From: a bacterium
Lineage (GTDB): Bacteria > Armatimonadota > Zipacnadia > Zipacnadales > Zipacnadaceae
Reading direction: 5' to 3'
Assembly: GCA_030603495.1 (NCBI GenBank)
Contig: JAUVXR010000046.1
Coordinates: 1-11,894 of the forward strand
Length of the DNA: 11,894 nucleotides
In this document: positions 1 to 6,784 of the stretch, piece by piece
How positions within the stretch are numbered: the first letter of the stretch is position 1
Layout of the letters: the number at the start of each line of letters is the position of its first letter
Position numbers and translations under genes: made by a program
Notes under the pieces: model-generated
Told to the model about the DNA's origin: nothing
Seen by the model: only the letters and a program-made list of their open reading frames with translations
Database searches by the model: none

Positions 1-450
1 GTGAGGGCCATCTTGCCATTCAAACGCTTCGATCACCTGCTCGTCCCGACTGGGCGGGTGCACCCCCATATACGTCAGCAGCCGGTTCCCTCGCGGTTCC
101 AGGGCCTGATATAGATCCGCGATCAGATCGCGCTCCGAGCATTTGCTGGGTCTTCTGCCCACTATTTCGTCATAGGTTTGGTTGGGCGCGCAGAAAAAGC
201 CGGAAAGTTGACCCACGGTGATGAATAAGTATCGGGCACCGATCTCCTCCAGTTGCTCGGCGAGGCCGTCCGCATCGAAACTATTGACCACCTCGTTCCA
301 TCTGCTGGGATCATCATCGTCCGCCACGCCAACTATGGGGGACGTGTAATGAAAGAATACTCCCCAGCCCGCTTCCTTGAACCACTGTGTACGTTGTCTG
401 GTTACTCCGAATACCTGTGAGCTAGTAGCCGAACTTGCGGGGCAGTTCAT
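1..450 (-). CDS. GH29-like (alpha-L-fucosidase-related) protein, N-terminal part
   Basis: The reading frame is open from an ATG at 450 to the left edge (150 residues), so the C-terminal part is missing. Residues 22-36 (TQWFKEAGWGVFFHY) match the opening of GH29 alpha-L-fucosidase barrels, where the usual form is WF..ArFGmFiHwG, and His34 of that motif is kept. A first beta-alpha repeat follows: W51-N52 in the WN..V.SFDAD segment, then GARYLFITVG at 71-80. In true GH29 enzymes the next motif is HHDGF, whose histidines contact fucose; here it reads GQLSGF at 80-85. The protein is therefore a distant branch whose substrate cannot be named. The catalytic Asp nucleophile lies beyond the window. 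ATG 450 is the only usable start, because an in-frame TGA lies just upstream, and no good Shine-Dalgarno precedes it. No signal peptide is visible. The fold assignment is fairly secure; fucosidase activity is not. Confidence 0.72.
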   Translation of the reverse strand, partial: MNCPASSATSSQVFGVTRQRTQWFKEAGWGVFFHYTSPIVGVADDDDPSRWNEVVNSFDADGLAEQLEEIGARYLFITVGQLSGFFCAPNQTYDEIVGRRPSKCSERDLIADLYQALEPRGNRLLTYMGVHPPSRDEQVIEAFEWQDGPH

Positions 451-725
451 TGTACAATATCATCGCTTCTTCATAAATTGTGGGCTGGTTACAGCCCCAG
501 GCGTCTCATACTTCGCCCCGGCATCTCGTAAAACCTTTGCATAGGATATCATTCCCTGCCAACATGATTGTTCCTTCCAGATAGAGCACATTAACCTGTC
601 AACTCAGCTATCAGGAGCGTTCTGAGAGCACTTTGTGCCCAATTTGGTGGTCCTAACCGGCTGTTGAACGGTTCGAAGGCATACTGGTGGCATACCCATA
701 TTATGACCGAGTATGCCTCTTGCAA
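451..725. other. Gene-free interval with broken coding traces
   Basis: No intact gene is visible here. On the minus strand, short protein-like stretches appear in different frames, each cut by stops: FNSRLGPPNWAQSALRTLL at roughly 600-665, MISYAKVLRDAGAKYET at roughly 500-550, and PTIYEEAMILYNELPRKFGY ending at a TAG inside the first codons of the GH29-like gene. I do not recognise the parent protein. The pattern could be the decayed end of a gene that once lay just upstream of the GH29-like gene, or it could be chance. The interval also holds the inverted repeat at 677-718. Confidence 0.3.
677..718. repeat. 9-bp perfect inverted repeat
   Basis: AGGCATACT (677-685) and AGTATGCCT (710-718) are perfect reverse complements separated by 24 bases. 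A third partial copy, GGCATACC, lies at 689-696 in direct orientation. The element sits just past the stop of the esterase remnant, where a terminator of the leftward operon would be expected. It has no T-tract on either side and a long loop, so it is not a canonical intrinsic terminator. A protein-binding site or chance are the alternatives. Confidence 0.35.
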
Positions 726-1133
726 TCATAAGCCGACCCTCTGTAAATGGCGGTCGAAAAGTGCCGCGGTAACCTCGGGCAGGTCATGGTGGCGCAGGAC
801 GTTGGGCAGCAGCAGCGTTTGGTTCCAACTGTACGCCATGTCGGTTGCCATCCCGAGATAGCTTATGGGAGTATTCTCCACAATGAGCCTGGCGACACCT
901 GCATCAAGTAGGCCGGCATACAAGACCCAGACACCGCCCTGGCCTTTGCCCCAGAGGGCGATGCGGTTCGAGTTCACGTCGGGGCGGCTCCTCACATATC
1001 CCAGCACGCAGAGCACATCAATAACGCGCATCCCTAAGACGGGTTTGCTCAGCACAAAGCTACTCCAAGCAACGAATCGTTCCTCAACGCAGTGTGAGCG
1101 GCGTTTATCACGTAGGTCACAGTGCTGTCCCAC
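726..1133 (-). pseudogene. Alpha/beta hydrolase (acetyl-xylan-esterase-like) remnant
   Basis: An open frame of 135 codons runs from GTG 1133 to TGA at 726-728. Its middle resembles the C-terminal hydrolase domain of large acetyl-xylan-esterase or dienelactone-hydrolase-like proteins: VLGMRVIDVLCVLGYVRSRP, then DVNSNRIALWGKGQGG, then a long helix and LPNVLRHHDLPEVTAALF. Family members are usually several hundred residues long. This piece has neither the N-terminal part nor the C-terminal Asp/His region. The nucleophile-elbow position reads GKGQG instead of GxSxG, although some relatives also lack the serine. The frame begins 4 bases after the formate dehydrogenase stop with no ribosome-binding site, so translation is possible only by coupling. 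I read it as a truncated, inactive leftover; a short expressed protein cannot be excluded. Confidence 0.6.
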
Positions 1134-1137
1134 TACT

Positions 1138-3864
1138 CTACCAGACAGGTTCGATTTTCACCGCACACACCTTGAACTCGGGGATTTTGGCTACGGGGTC
1201 CAGCGCTGCGATTGTCAGACGGTTGGCAGGCGCCTCGCGGTAGTGGAAAGCCAGGAAGAGTGTCCCCGGTGTCACGCGGTCCGTCACCACGGCGTTAATC
1301 TCGATCTCGCCGCGCCGGGAGCTAACCCGTACCGGCTGGCCGTCGGCAATACCGAGACGTTCGGCGTCCTGGGGATTGATCTCAATCACCCCCACCGATA
1401 CCAGAGCGCCAAGCACCTCGGAGCGTCGGGACATTGTCCCGGTATGGAAGTGCTGAAGGATCCTGCCGGTAGAGAGCGCGAAGGGGTAGTCGTCGTCGGG
1501 GAGTTCCTGAGCCGGGATGAATTCCACTGCGTGAAACTTACCCAGACCTCGCGTGAACCTCCCTACGTGCAGAATCGGCGTTCCGGGATGATCTCGATCC
1601 GGGCACGGCCACTGCAGGGAGCCTTGCTCAAGGCGGTCGTAGGTGATCCCCTTGTACGAAGGGGTGAGAAAGGCAATCTCGTCCTGGATAGCTGCCGCGC
1701 CAGAGTAGGACATCTCGGAGCCCATGCGCCGTGCCAGCTCACAGATAATTTGCCAGTCGCCCCGTGCTTCGCCAGGCGGCTCAAGCGCCTTGCGCACGCG
1801 CTGCACGCGCCGCTCGGTATTGGTGAAGGTGCCCTCCTTTTCGGCGAAGCTTGTGGCCGGCAGGACAACGTCGGCCAGTTGTGCCGTCTCGGTGAGGAAG
1901 ATGTCCTGGACAATGAGCAGGCCTAGCTTCTTAAGGGCCTCCTCGACGTGACTCTGGTGCGGGTCGCTGAGCATGGGATTCTCACCCATAACGTAGAGCG
2001 CTTTGACCGCGCCTTTGGCTGCCGCATTGATCATCTCCACCACGGTGAGACCGGATGAGGCAGGTAACGAGCTCCCCCACACCACTTCGAACTTCGCCCG
2101 CGCCTCGTCGTCGTCCACTTTCTGATACCCGGGGAAGACGTTGGGCAGCCCTCCCATGTCGCACGCGCCCTGCACGTTATTCTGCCCCCGCAGCGGATTG
2201 ACACCCGCACCGCGTTTGCCCAGATTCCCGGTGAGCAGGGCCAGGTTCGCCAGGGACAGCACATTGTCCGTGCCGGTGGTGTGTTGGGTGATGCCCATCG
2301 AGTATATGATGGCGGCCGCCGGTGCCTGGGCGTAGAGACGTGCTGCGCGGATAATGTCCTCCGCAGCCACCCCCGTGATCCTCTCCGCTAGTTCCGGGGT
2401 GTATGGCTCGACGCTAGCCCGGAACTCCGCGAAGCCCTCGGTACGCTCGGCGATGAACTGCTCATCCTCCAGCCCCTCACTCAAGATGACATTCATTAGG
2501 CCGTTAACGAGCGCGACATCAGTGCCGTGCCTCTGGCGCAGGTGGACCGCTGCGTACTCCGTCAGTTCGATAGTGCGAGGATCGGCTACGATGAGTGGGA
2601 CTCCTCGCTGAGCGGCACGCTTGATAGCTGCACCAATGATCGGGTGACATTCGGTGGTGTTTGAGCCGATCACGAAGATGGTAGTGGCCTGGTCAAGATC
2701 CTCGATAGAGTTAGTCATAGCGCCGCTGCCAAAAGCCTGCGCCAGGCCGGCTACGGTTGAGGCGTGGCACAGCCGCGCACAGTGGTCAACATTGTTGGTG
2801 CCAATCACCGCGCGCATGAACTTCTGCATGATGTAGTTCTCTTCGTTGGTACACTTTGCCGAGGCCAGTGCAGCGATGCTATCCGGACCGAACTCCTGCT
2901 TGATTTGTGTCAAGTGTTCGGCAACAAAGTCCAGCGCCTCATCCCAGCTTGCGGGGACAAGCTCCCCGTCGCGCCGGATGAGCGGGCCGGTCAAGCGCCC
3001 TTCATGATTGATGAAGTCAAAGCCGAACCGCCCCTTGACGCACAGCCAGCCGTGGTTGATCCCCAGCCCGGGCTGGCCCGTGACCTTCACCACCCGGTTG
3101 TCGCGGGTGTTCAATACGATGGTGCAGCCCACACCGCAATAGGGGCAGATGGTGGCGACGCGACCCAACTCCCACGTCCTGCCCTTCCCCTCCGCGCCAA
3201 CAAAGGACAGCGCGCCCGTCGGGCAGACATCTATGCAGTTTCCACACTCGGTGCACCCCGATTGGTCTCGGGGGAGTCCCGGCGGCAGTCCAATGTGGGT
3301 ATCGAATCCGCGCTCCTGGAAGTCAATAGCTCCGGTGACTTCAACGTTGTGGCACACCTCTACGCAGCGTCCGCACAGGATGCACTTGGTGCGATCGTAA
3401 GAGATCGCCGGACCGTCCTGAACGGGCTGTGGCGGTATCAGCTCCCCAGCGTACTCGGGAGCCTTGACGCCCAGTTCGTAAGCGTACTTCTGAAGATCGC
3501 AGTCGCCGGACTTCTCGCACGTCAAACAGTCGTGAGGATGGTTCGACAGCAGCAACTCAATGACCATCCGCCGGATCTCGCGGATTTCGTCAGTGTCAGT
3601 GCGGACCACTATGCCAGCGCTAGCAGCGTATGAGCAGGAAGGCACCAGGGTCCTGGCGCCTTCCACCTCGACCAGGCACAAGCGACAGGAACTGCTCGGC
3701 GGCAGCCCCAGGTCCGGTTCGTAGCACAGGTGGGGGATGTCTATCCCAACGCGTTCTGCGGCCAGAAAAACGGTCGTGCCGGCCGGAACGGTCACTTCGG
3801 TGTCGTCAATACTGAGAGAAACTTCGTCAGCCATAATTCTATCAGTCGTCATTTCAGATTGCAT
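1138..3864 (-). CDS. fdhA: NAD-linked formate dehydrogenase, catalytic (alpha) subunit
   Basis: This 908-residue cytoplasmic Mo/W-bis-pterin oxidoreductase should interconvert formate and CO2. Domains in order, counted from ATG 3864: a NuoG-like 2Fe-2S domain (Cys47, 60, 63, 77); a His-ligated 4Fe-4S motif (His109, Cys113, 116, 122); two ferredoxin 4Fe-4S motifs (Cys161/164/167/171 and Cys204/207/210/214); the FdhF-type 4Fe-4S motif (Cys240, 243, 247, 275); the catalytic motif HCARLCHAS with Cys366 and His367; and a C-terminal pterin-binding domain ending in the family signature ALDPVAKIPEFKVCAV. The metal ligand is Cys, not selenocysteine. The gene lies about 30 bases behind the FMN subunit and is the last of the operon. 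Starts at TTG 3876, ATG 3852 and ATG 3834 are also possible. I chose 3864 for its upstream GGGA at 6-base spacing; ATG 3834 (MADEVSLSI) matches homologue starts well. No accessory genes such as fdhD are in the window. Confidence 0.93.
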   Translation of the reverse strand: MQSEMTTDRIMADEVSLSIDDTEVTVPAGTTVFLAAERVGIDIPHLCYEPDLGLPPSSSCRLCLVEVEGARTLVPSCSYAASAGIVVRTDTDEIREIRRMVIELLLSNHPHDCLTCEKSGDCDLQKYAYELGVKAPEYAGELIPPQPVQDGPAISYDRTKCILCGRCVEVCHNVEVTGAIDFQERGFDTHIGLPPGLPRDQSGCTECGNCIDVCPTGALSFVGAEGKGRTWELGRVATICPYCGVGCTIVLNTRDNRVVKVTGQPGLGINHGWLCVKGRFGFDFINHEGRLTGPLIRRDGELVPASWDEALDFVAEHLTQIKQEFGPDSIAALASAKCTNEENYIMQKFMRAVIGTNNVDHCARLCHASTVAGLAQAFGSGAMTNSIEDLDQATTIFVIGSNTTECHPIIGAAIKRAAQRGVPLIVADPRTIELTEYAAVHLRQRHGTDVALVNGLMNVILSEGLEDEQFIAERTEGFAEFRASVEPYTPELAERITGVAAEDIIRAARLYAQAPAAAIIYSMGITQHTTGTDNVLSLANLALLTGNLGKRGAGVNPLRGQNNVQGACDMGGLPNVFPGYQKVDDDEARAKFEVVWGSSLPASSGLTVVEMINAAAKGAVKALYVMGENPMLSDPHQSHVEEALKKLGLLIVQDIFLTETAQLADVVLPATSFAEKEGTFTNTERRVQRVRKALEPPGEARGDWQIICELARRMGSEMSYSGAAAIQDEIAFLTPSYKGITYDRLEQGSLQWPCPDRDHPGTPILHVGRFTRGLGKFHAVEFIPAQELPDDDYPFALSTGRILQHFHTGTMSRRSEVLGALVSVGVIEINPQDAERLGIADGQPVRVSSRRGEIEINAVVTDRVTPGTLFLAFHYREAPANRLTIAALDPVAKIPEFKVCAVKIEPVW

Positions 3865-3896
3865 AGCGTATCCCAATCACGTCAGCGGTTGCTCAA

Positions 3897-5750
3897 TTAC
3901 TCGATAACTACTGCGCCAAACTTGCACACGTCATGGCATATTCCGCACTTAACACAGCGGTCCGTTATGATCTCGTGGGGCTGTTTCGGTTCACCTGCGA
4001 TGGCGTTCTGGGGGCAGTTGCGGACGCATAGGTGGCAGCCGGTACACACTTCGGGATCAATACGGTAGGTAATGAGTTCCTGACACACCCCGGCCGGACA
4101 CTTGTCGTCGTGGATATGTGCTTCGTATTCCGGCCGGAAATAGCGAATCGTTGACAACACCGGATTGGGAGCAGTCTGCCCCAGACCACATAAGGAGGTC
4201 TGCTTGATCATCTCGCCAAGTTGCTCCAGCCGATCAATATCGGCCAACCTGCCCTCGCCCCTGGTGATGGCAGTCAATATCTCCAACATCCGCCTGGTGC
4301 CCACCCGACACGGCGTACACTTGCCGCAAGATTCCTCTTGCACGAAATCAGTGAAGAAACGGGCGACATCCACCATGCAGGTGGCTTCGTCCATAACGAT
4401 CAAGCCACCAGAGCCCATAATCGCGCCAATTTCTTTGAGGGAATCGTAGTCAATGGGCAGGTCGAGGTACTGTGCCGGTACGCATCCGCCGGACGGTCCG
4501 CCCATTTGCGCCGCCTTGAACTCGTGGTCTCCAGGGATGCCACCGCCAATGTCAAAGATGATCTGGCGCAGCGTCGTTCCCATGGGCACCTCGACCAGTC
4601 CGGTGTTTCTCACCTTGCCAGCCAGCGCGAATATCTTCGTGCCCCTGTTACCCTTAGTGCCGATGGCCCTGTACCACTGCTGGCCGTTGAGGATAATGAG
4701 GGGAATATTCGCAAAGGTCTCAACGTTGTTGATGTTAGTGGGTTTGCCCTTGTAGCCGCTCTGCGTCGGAAAGGGTGGCCGTGGTCTGGGCATCCCTCGC
4801 ATTCCCTCCAAGGAGGCGACCAGAGCGGTCTCTTCACCGCAAACGAAGGCCCCTGCACCCTCGTGGACAGAAATGTCGAAGGAGAACTGCGACCCGAGAA
4901 TATTCGCCCCCAACAGGCCTGCTTCACGGGCTTGTTGCAGGGTTATATTGACGTTGCGAACAGCCAGCGGATACTCGGCACGGACATAGATTATCCCCTT
5001 TCGCGCACCGATAGCATAGGCGGCTACAAGTATCCCTTCGATGATGGCGTGCGGACTTCCCTCTAGAAGGCTGCGATCCATGAACGCCCCGGGGTCACCT
5101 TCGTCGGCGTTGCAGATGAGATACTTATCATCGCCAGGCGACTGGCGACACAGTTCCCACTTAAGGCCTGTCGGAAAGCCAGCGCCGCCCCGGCCACGCA
5201 ATTCTGACAGCTTAACCTGCTCAATTACCTCTTCCGGAGACATCTCGCAAAGAGCTTTAGCCAGCGCCCTGTAGCCGTCGCGCACAATGTAGTCATCCAG
5301 ATCAGTGGGATCGAGTTCCCCATTATGTCGGAAGACCAACCGCTCTTGGAGGTTATAAAAGGGCACGTCATGTTCGTACGCGACCTTGCACCCAGAGACA
5401 GGGTCCGTATAGCACAAGTCATCGATGACTTTCCCCTGCAGTGCCGTCTGCTCAATAATGGCAGGAACGTCGTCAACTTGCACGCCCGGGTAGAAGAACC
5501 TCTCGGGAAGGACGACCACGACCGGGCCCTGTTCGCAGAAGCCGTGACAGCCAGTGCGCTTCAGTCTTATCTTGTCGCCAATGCTACGCTGCTGTATTTC
5601 GTGTTCGAAAGCTGTGTAGACTTGCGGCAATCCCAAAGCAATGCAGCCGGTGCCCCCGCACAGAGTAATAGTGCGAAGAGCATTTTCTTTACGCTGGGAC
5701 AGGCGTTGCCGCCGAACGTCCAGTTCTTGAAGCGAGTCAATCCTGCTCAC
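3897..5750 (-). CDS. NuoF/HydB-like FMN and NAD(P)-binding iron-sulfur subunit of the formate dehydrogenase
   Basis: This 617-residue diaphorase subunit passes electrons between NAD(P)H, FMN and the iron-sulfur chain of FdhA. Residues 25-110 form a thioredoxin-like 2Fe-2S domain (Cys31, 36, 68, 72). The NuoF core follows, with the FMN/NADH glycine-rich RGRGGAGFPTGLKW at 185-198 and NADEGDPGAFMDR at 214-226, then a 4Fe-4S site (Cys475, 478, 481, 521). The tail has two ferredoxin motifs (Cys569/572/575/579 and Cys599/602/605/609). This layout is that of HydB/HndC/HylB subunits, not of respiratory complex I NuoF, which lacks both additions. The GTG start shares its first base with the TAG stop of the preceding gene and has AGGAGG 10 bases upstream. 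The frame stays open further upstream, but that part only shadows the NuoE-like gene. Subunits of this type occur in NAD-linked and in electron-bifurcating complexes. Confidence 0.93.
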   Translation of the reverse strand: MSRIDSLQELDVRRQRLSQRKENALRTITLCGGTGCIALGLPQVYTAFEHEIQQRSIGDKIRLKRTGCHGFCEQGPVVVVLPERFFYPGVQVDDVPAIIEQTALQGKVIDDLCYTDPVSGCKVAYEHDVPFYNLQERLVFRHNGELDPTDLDDYIVRDGYRALAKALCEMSPEEVIEQVKLSELRGRGGAGFPTGLKWELCRQSPGDDKYLICNADEGDPGAFMDRSLLEGSPHAIIEGILVAAYAIGARKGIIYVRAEYPLAVRNVNITLQQAREAGLLGANILGSQFSFDISVHEGAGAFVCGEETALVASLEGMRGMPRPRPPFPTQSGYKGKPTNINNVETFANIPLIILNGQQWYRAIGTKGNRGTKIFALAGKVRNTGLVEVPMGTTLRQIIFDIGGGIPGDHEFKAAQMGGPSGGCVPAQYLDLPIDYDSLKEIGAIMGSGGLIVMDEATCMVDVARFFTDFVQEESCGKCTPCRVGTRRMLEILTAITRGEGRLADIDRLEQLGEMIKQTSLCGLGQTAPNPVLSTIRYFRPEYEAHIHDDKCPAGVCQELITYRIDPEVCTGCHLCVRNCPQNAIAGEPKQPHEIITDRCVKCGICHDVCKFGAVVIE

Positions 5751-6259
5751 TAGCCCGAGTCCTCCTGATACATTTGCAGGACGCGAAGTGCCTTCCGGGG
5801 GTCCATATTGCCGTGGTAGGTAGAGTCGACCACCATAAGCGGCCCCAAGGCACAAGCTCCCAGACAGGCCACAGTCTGCAACGTGAACATCATGTCTTGG
5901 GTGGTCTGTTCTTCCTCGACACCAAGTTCGGCCTTCACAGCGTCTATCACTCTCTGCCCACCGCGCACGTAGCAGGCCGTGCCCCGGCAGCAACGGATCA
6001 TGTGCCGCCCGTGCGGCTCAGTATAGAACTGGGCGTAAAAGCTGACCACGCCGTAGACGCGGCTGAGGCGGATCTTAGTGCGGCGACTGATTTCCTCCAG
6101 TGCCGGCGCCGGCAGATAACCAAACCGCGCTTGCACGTCCTGAAGTACGCTAATGAGGTTAGACTCGGACGAAACATTCAGTTCGTCAAGTAGCGCCTCT
6201 ATGTCGGCCTCGGACGGTGCCTGGGCTGCTGCTTGCTGAGCGGCTATCGTTTCCGCCAT
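5750..6259 (-). CDS. NuoE/HydC-like 2Fe-2S subunit of the formate dehydrogenase
   Basis: This 169-residue protein is the small thioredoxin-like electron-transfer subunit that pairs with the NuoF-like protein. The 2Fe-2S ligands are Cys91 and Cys96 in the CRGTAC motif and Cys132 and Cys136 in ACLGAC. The N-terminal helical part includes VLQDVQARFGYLP at 38-50 and RLSRVYGVVSFYAQF at 64-78, both typical of NuoE. Its length matches the family's roughly 160 residues. ATG 6259 is chosen because it begins the homologous region and has GGAGGA 9 bases upstream; the open frame extends to 6670 but that extension is low-complexity and not family-like. It is the first gene of the three-gene leftward operon and overlaps the next gene by one base, which suggests translational coupling. 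Confidence 0.93.
   Translation of the reverse strand: MAETIAAQQAAAQAPSEADIEALLDELNVSSESNLISVLQDVQARFGYLPAPALEEISRRTKIRLSRVYGVVSFYAQFYTEPHGRHMIRCCRGTACYVRGGQRVIDAVKAELGVEEEQTTQDMMFTLQTVACLGACALGPLMVVDSTYHGNMDPRKALRVLQMYQEDSG
5761..5766 (-). promoter_or_regulatory. Ribosome-binding site that fixes the GTG start of the NuoF-like gene
   Basis: AGGAGG on the minus strand lies 10 bases before GTG 5750, inside the last codons of the NuoE-like gene. It selects this start over the much longer upstream open frame. Confidence 0.75.
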
Positions 6260-6268
6260 ACGGACAGT

Positions 6269-6274
6269 TCCTCC
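6269..6274 (-). promoter_or_regulatory. Ribosome-binding site of the NuoE-like gene
   Basis: GGAGGA on the minus strand lies 9 bases before ATG 6259. It supports this start over upstream in-frame alternatives. Confidence 0.75.
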
Positions 6275-6770
6275 AAACAGCAGGAGACCTCGCTCGTGTA
6301 CCCATCTTTTGCCATCCCGTCCTCTTTGCCCTTGAGCCGGTCTTATCGTACAAGGAGAGCCTTCTCCGGCTGACACTGCGAATCCTTCTCGAGTCCTGCC
6401 AGTCAAGCAGGAATAGCCCCGCAGGAGGACAGCCATTTGGATAGATGGGTTTTGTAAGTCAGCTTTGGCGACAGTGGCTCTACCAGCCTGGTCCCGCCGG
6501 CGAGGCCCAACGTCCGCATGGCATCTGGTAGGGACTGTTAACGGTCGCGGACCAAAAAGACATAAGCTGCGCCGGTCCAGCCGTAGTCTCGAATGACCCC
6601 AATATTCGGTGCCGCCAGCCGGTTTCTTGCAGGAAAAATACTGGAGAACGGCGAAACAAGCTCCAAGCACAACTTCGCACTCGTTGGCCGACCTGATAGA
6701 TAGCGTTCAGAGTCCTTCAGATACATAACTTGCGAGGCGAAATACAGGGACTATGAGTAACTCTGCTGAA

Positions 6771-6776
6771 GGGAGG
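6771..6776 (+). promoter_or_regulatory. Ribosome-binding site of the 971-residue secreted protein
   Basis: GGGAGG lies 8 bases before GTG 6785. It supports the GTG start, which in turn gives a clean signal peptide. Confidence 0.75.
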
Positions 6777-6784
6777 CATTTGCA

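Larger units (their letters stand above)
6260..6784. other. Divergent intergenic region (525 bases)
   Basis: This region separates the leftward formate dehydrogenase operon from the rightward secreted-protein operon and must hold both promoters. It has no recognisable intact gene. A rightward sigma70-like candidate is TTGCGA (6730-6735) with TATGAG (6752-6757) at 16-base spacing, which would leave a short leader before the SD at 6771; the match is only 4 of 6 at each box. I found no convincing leftward promoter. A small hairpin, TCCTGC/GCAGGA, spans 6394-6412 with a 7-base loop. A 62-codon minus-strand frame at 6538-6726 ends RDYGWTGAAYVFLVRDR, which looks somewhat protein-like but matches no family I can name. 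Confidence 0.5.

Noticed and set aside
671-680. GTTCGAA, the T-loop sequence of tRNA genes
   Set aside because: The flanking bases do not form a T-stem, and no acceptor or anticodon arm can be built around it.
865-1926. 353-codon plus-strand frame opposite the formate dehydrogenase gene
   Set aside because: It is an antisense shadow rich in Arg, Gly and His with no recognisable domain, and the minus-strand frame is clearly coding.
6306-6341. Short minus-strand frame beginning MAKDGYTSEV ahead of the NuoE-like gene
   Set aside because: It is only 23 codons, runs through the SD and start of the real gene in another frame and has no convincing ribosome-binding site; a leader peptide cannot be shown.
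5993-6670. Long N-terminal extensions of the NuoE-like frame (to 6670) and the NuoF-like frame (to 5993)
   Set aside because: The extra residues have no family character, and strong ribosome-binding sites precede the internal starts at 6259 and 5750.
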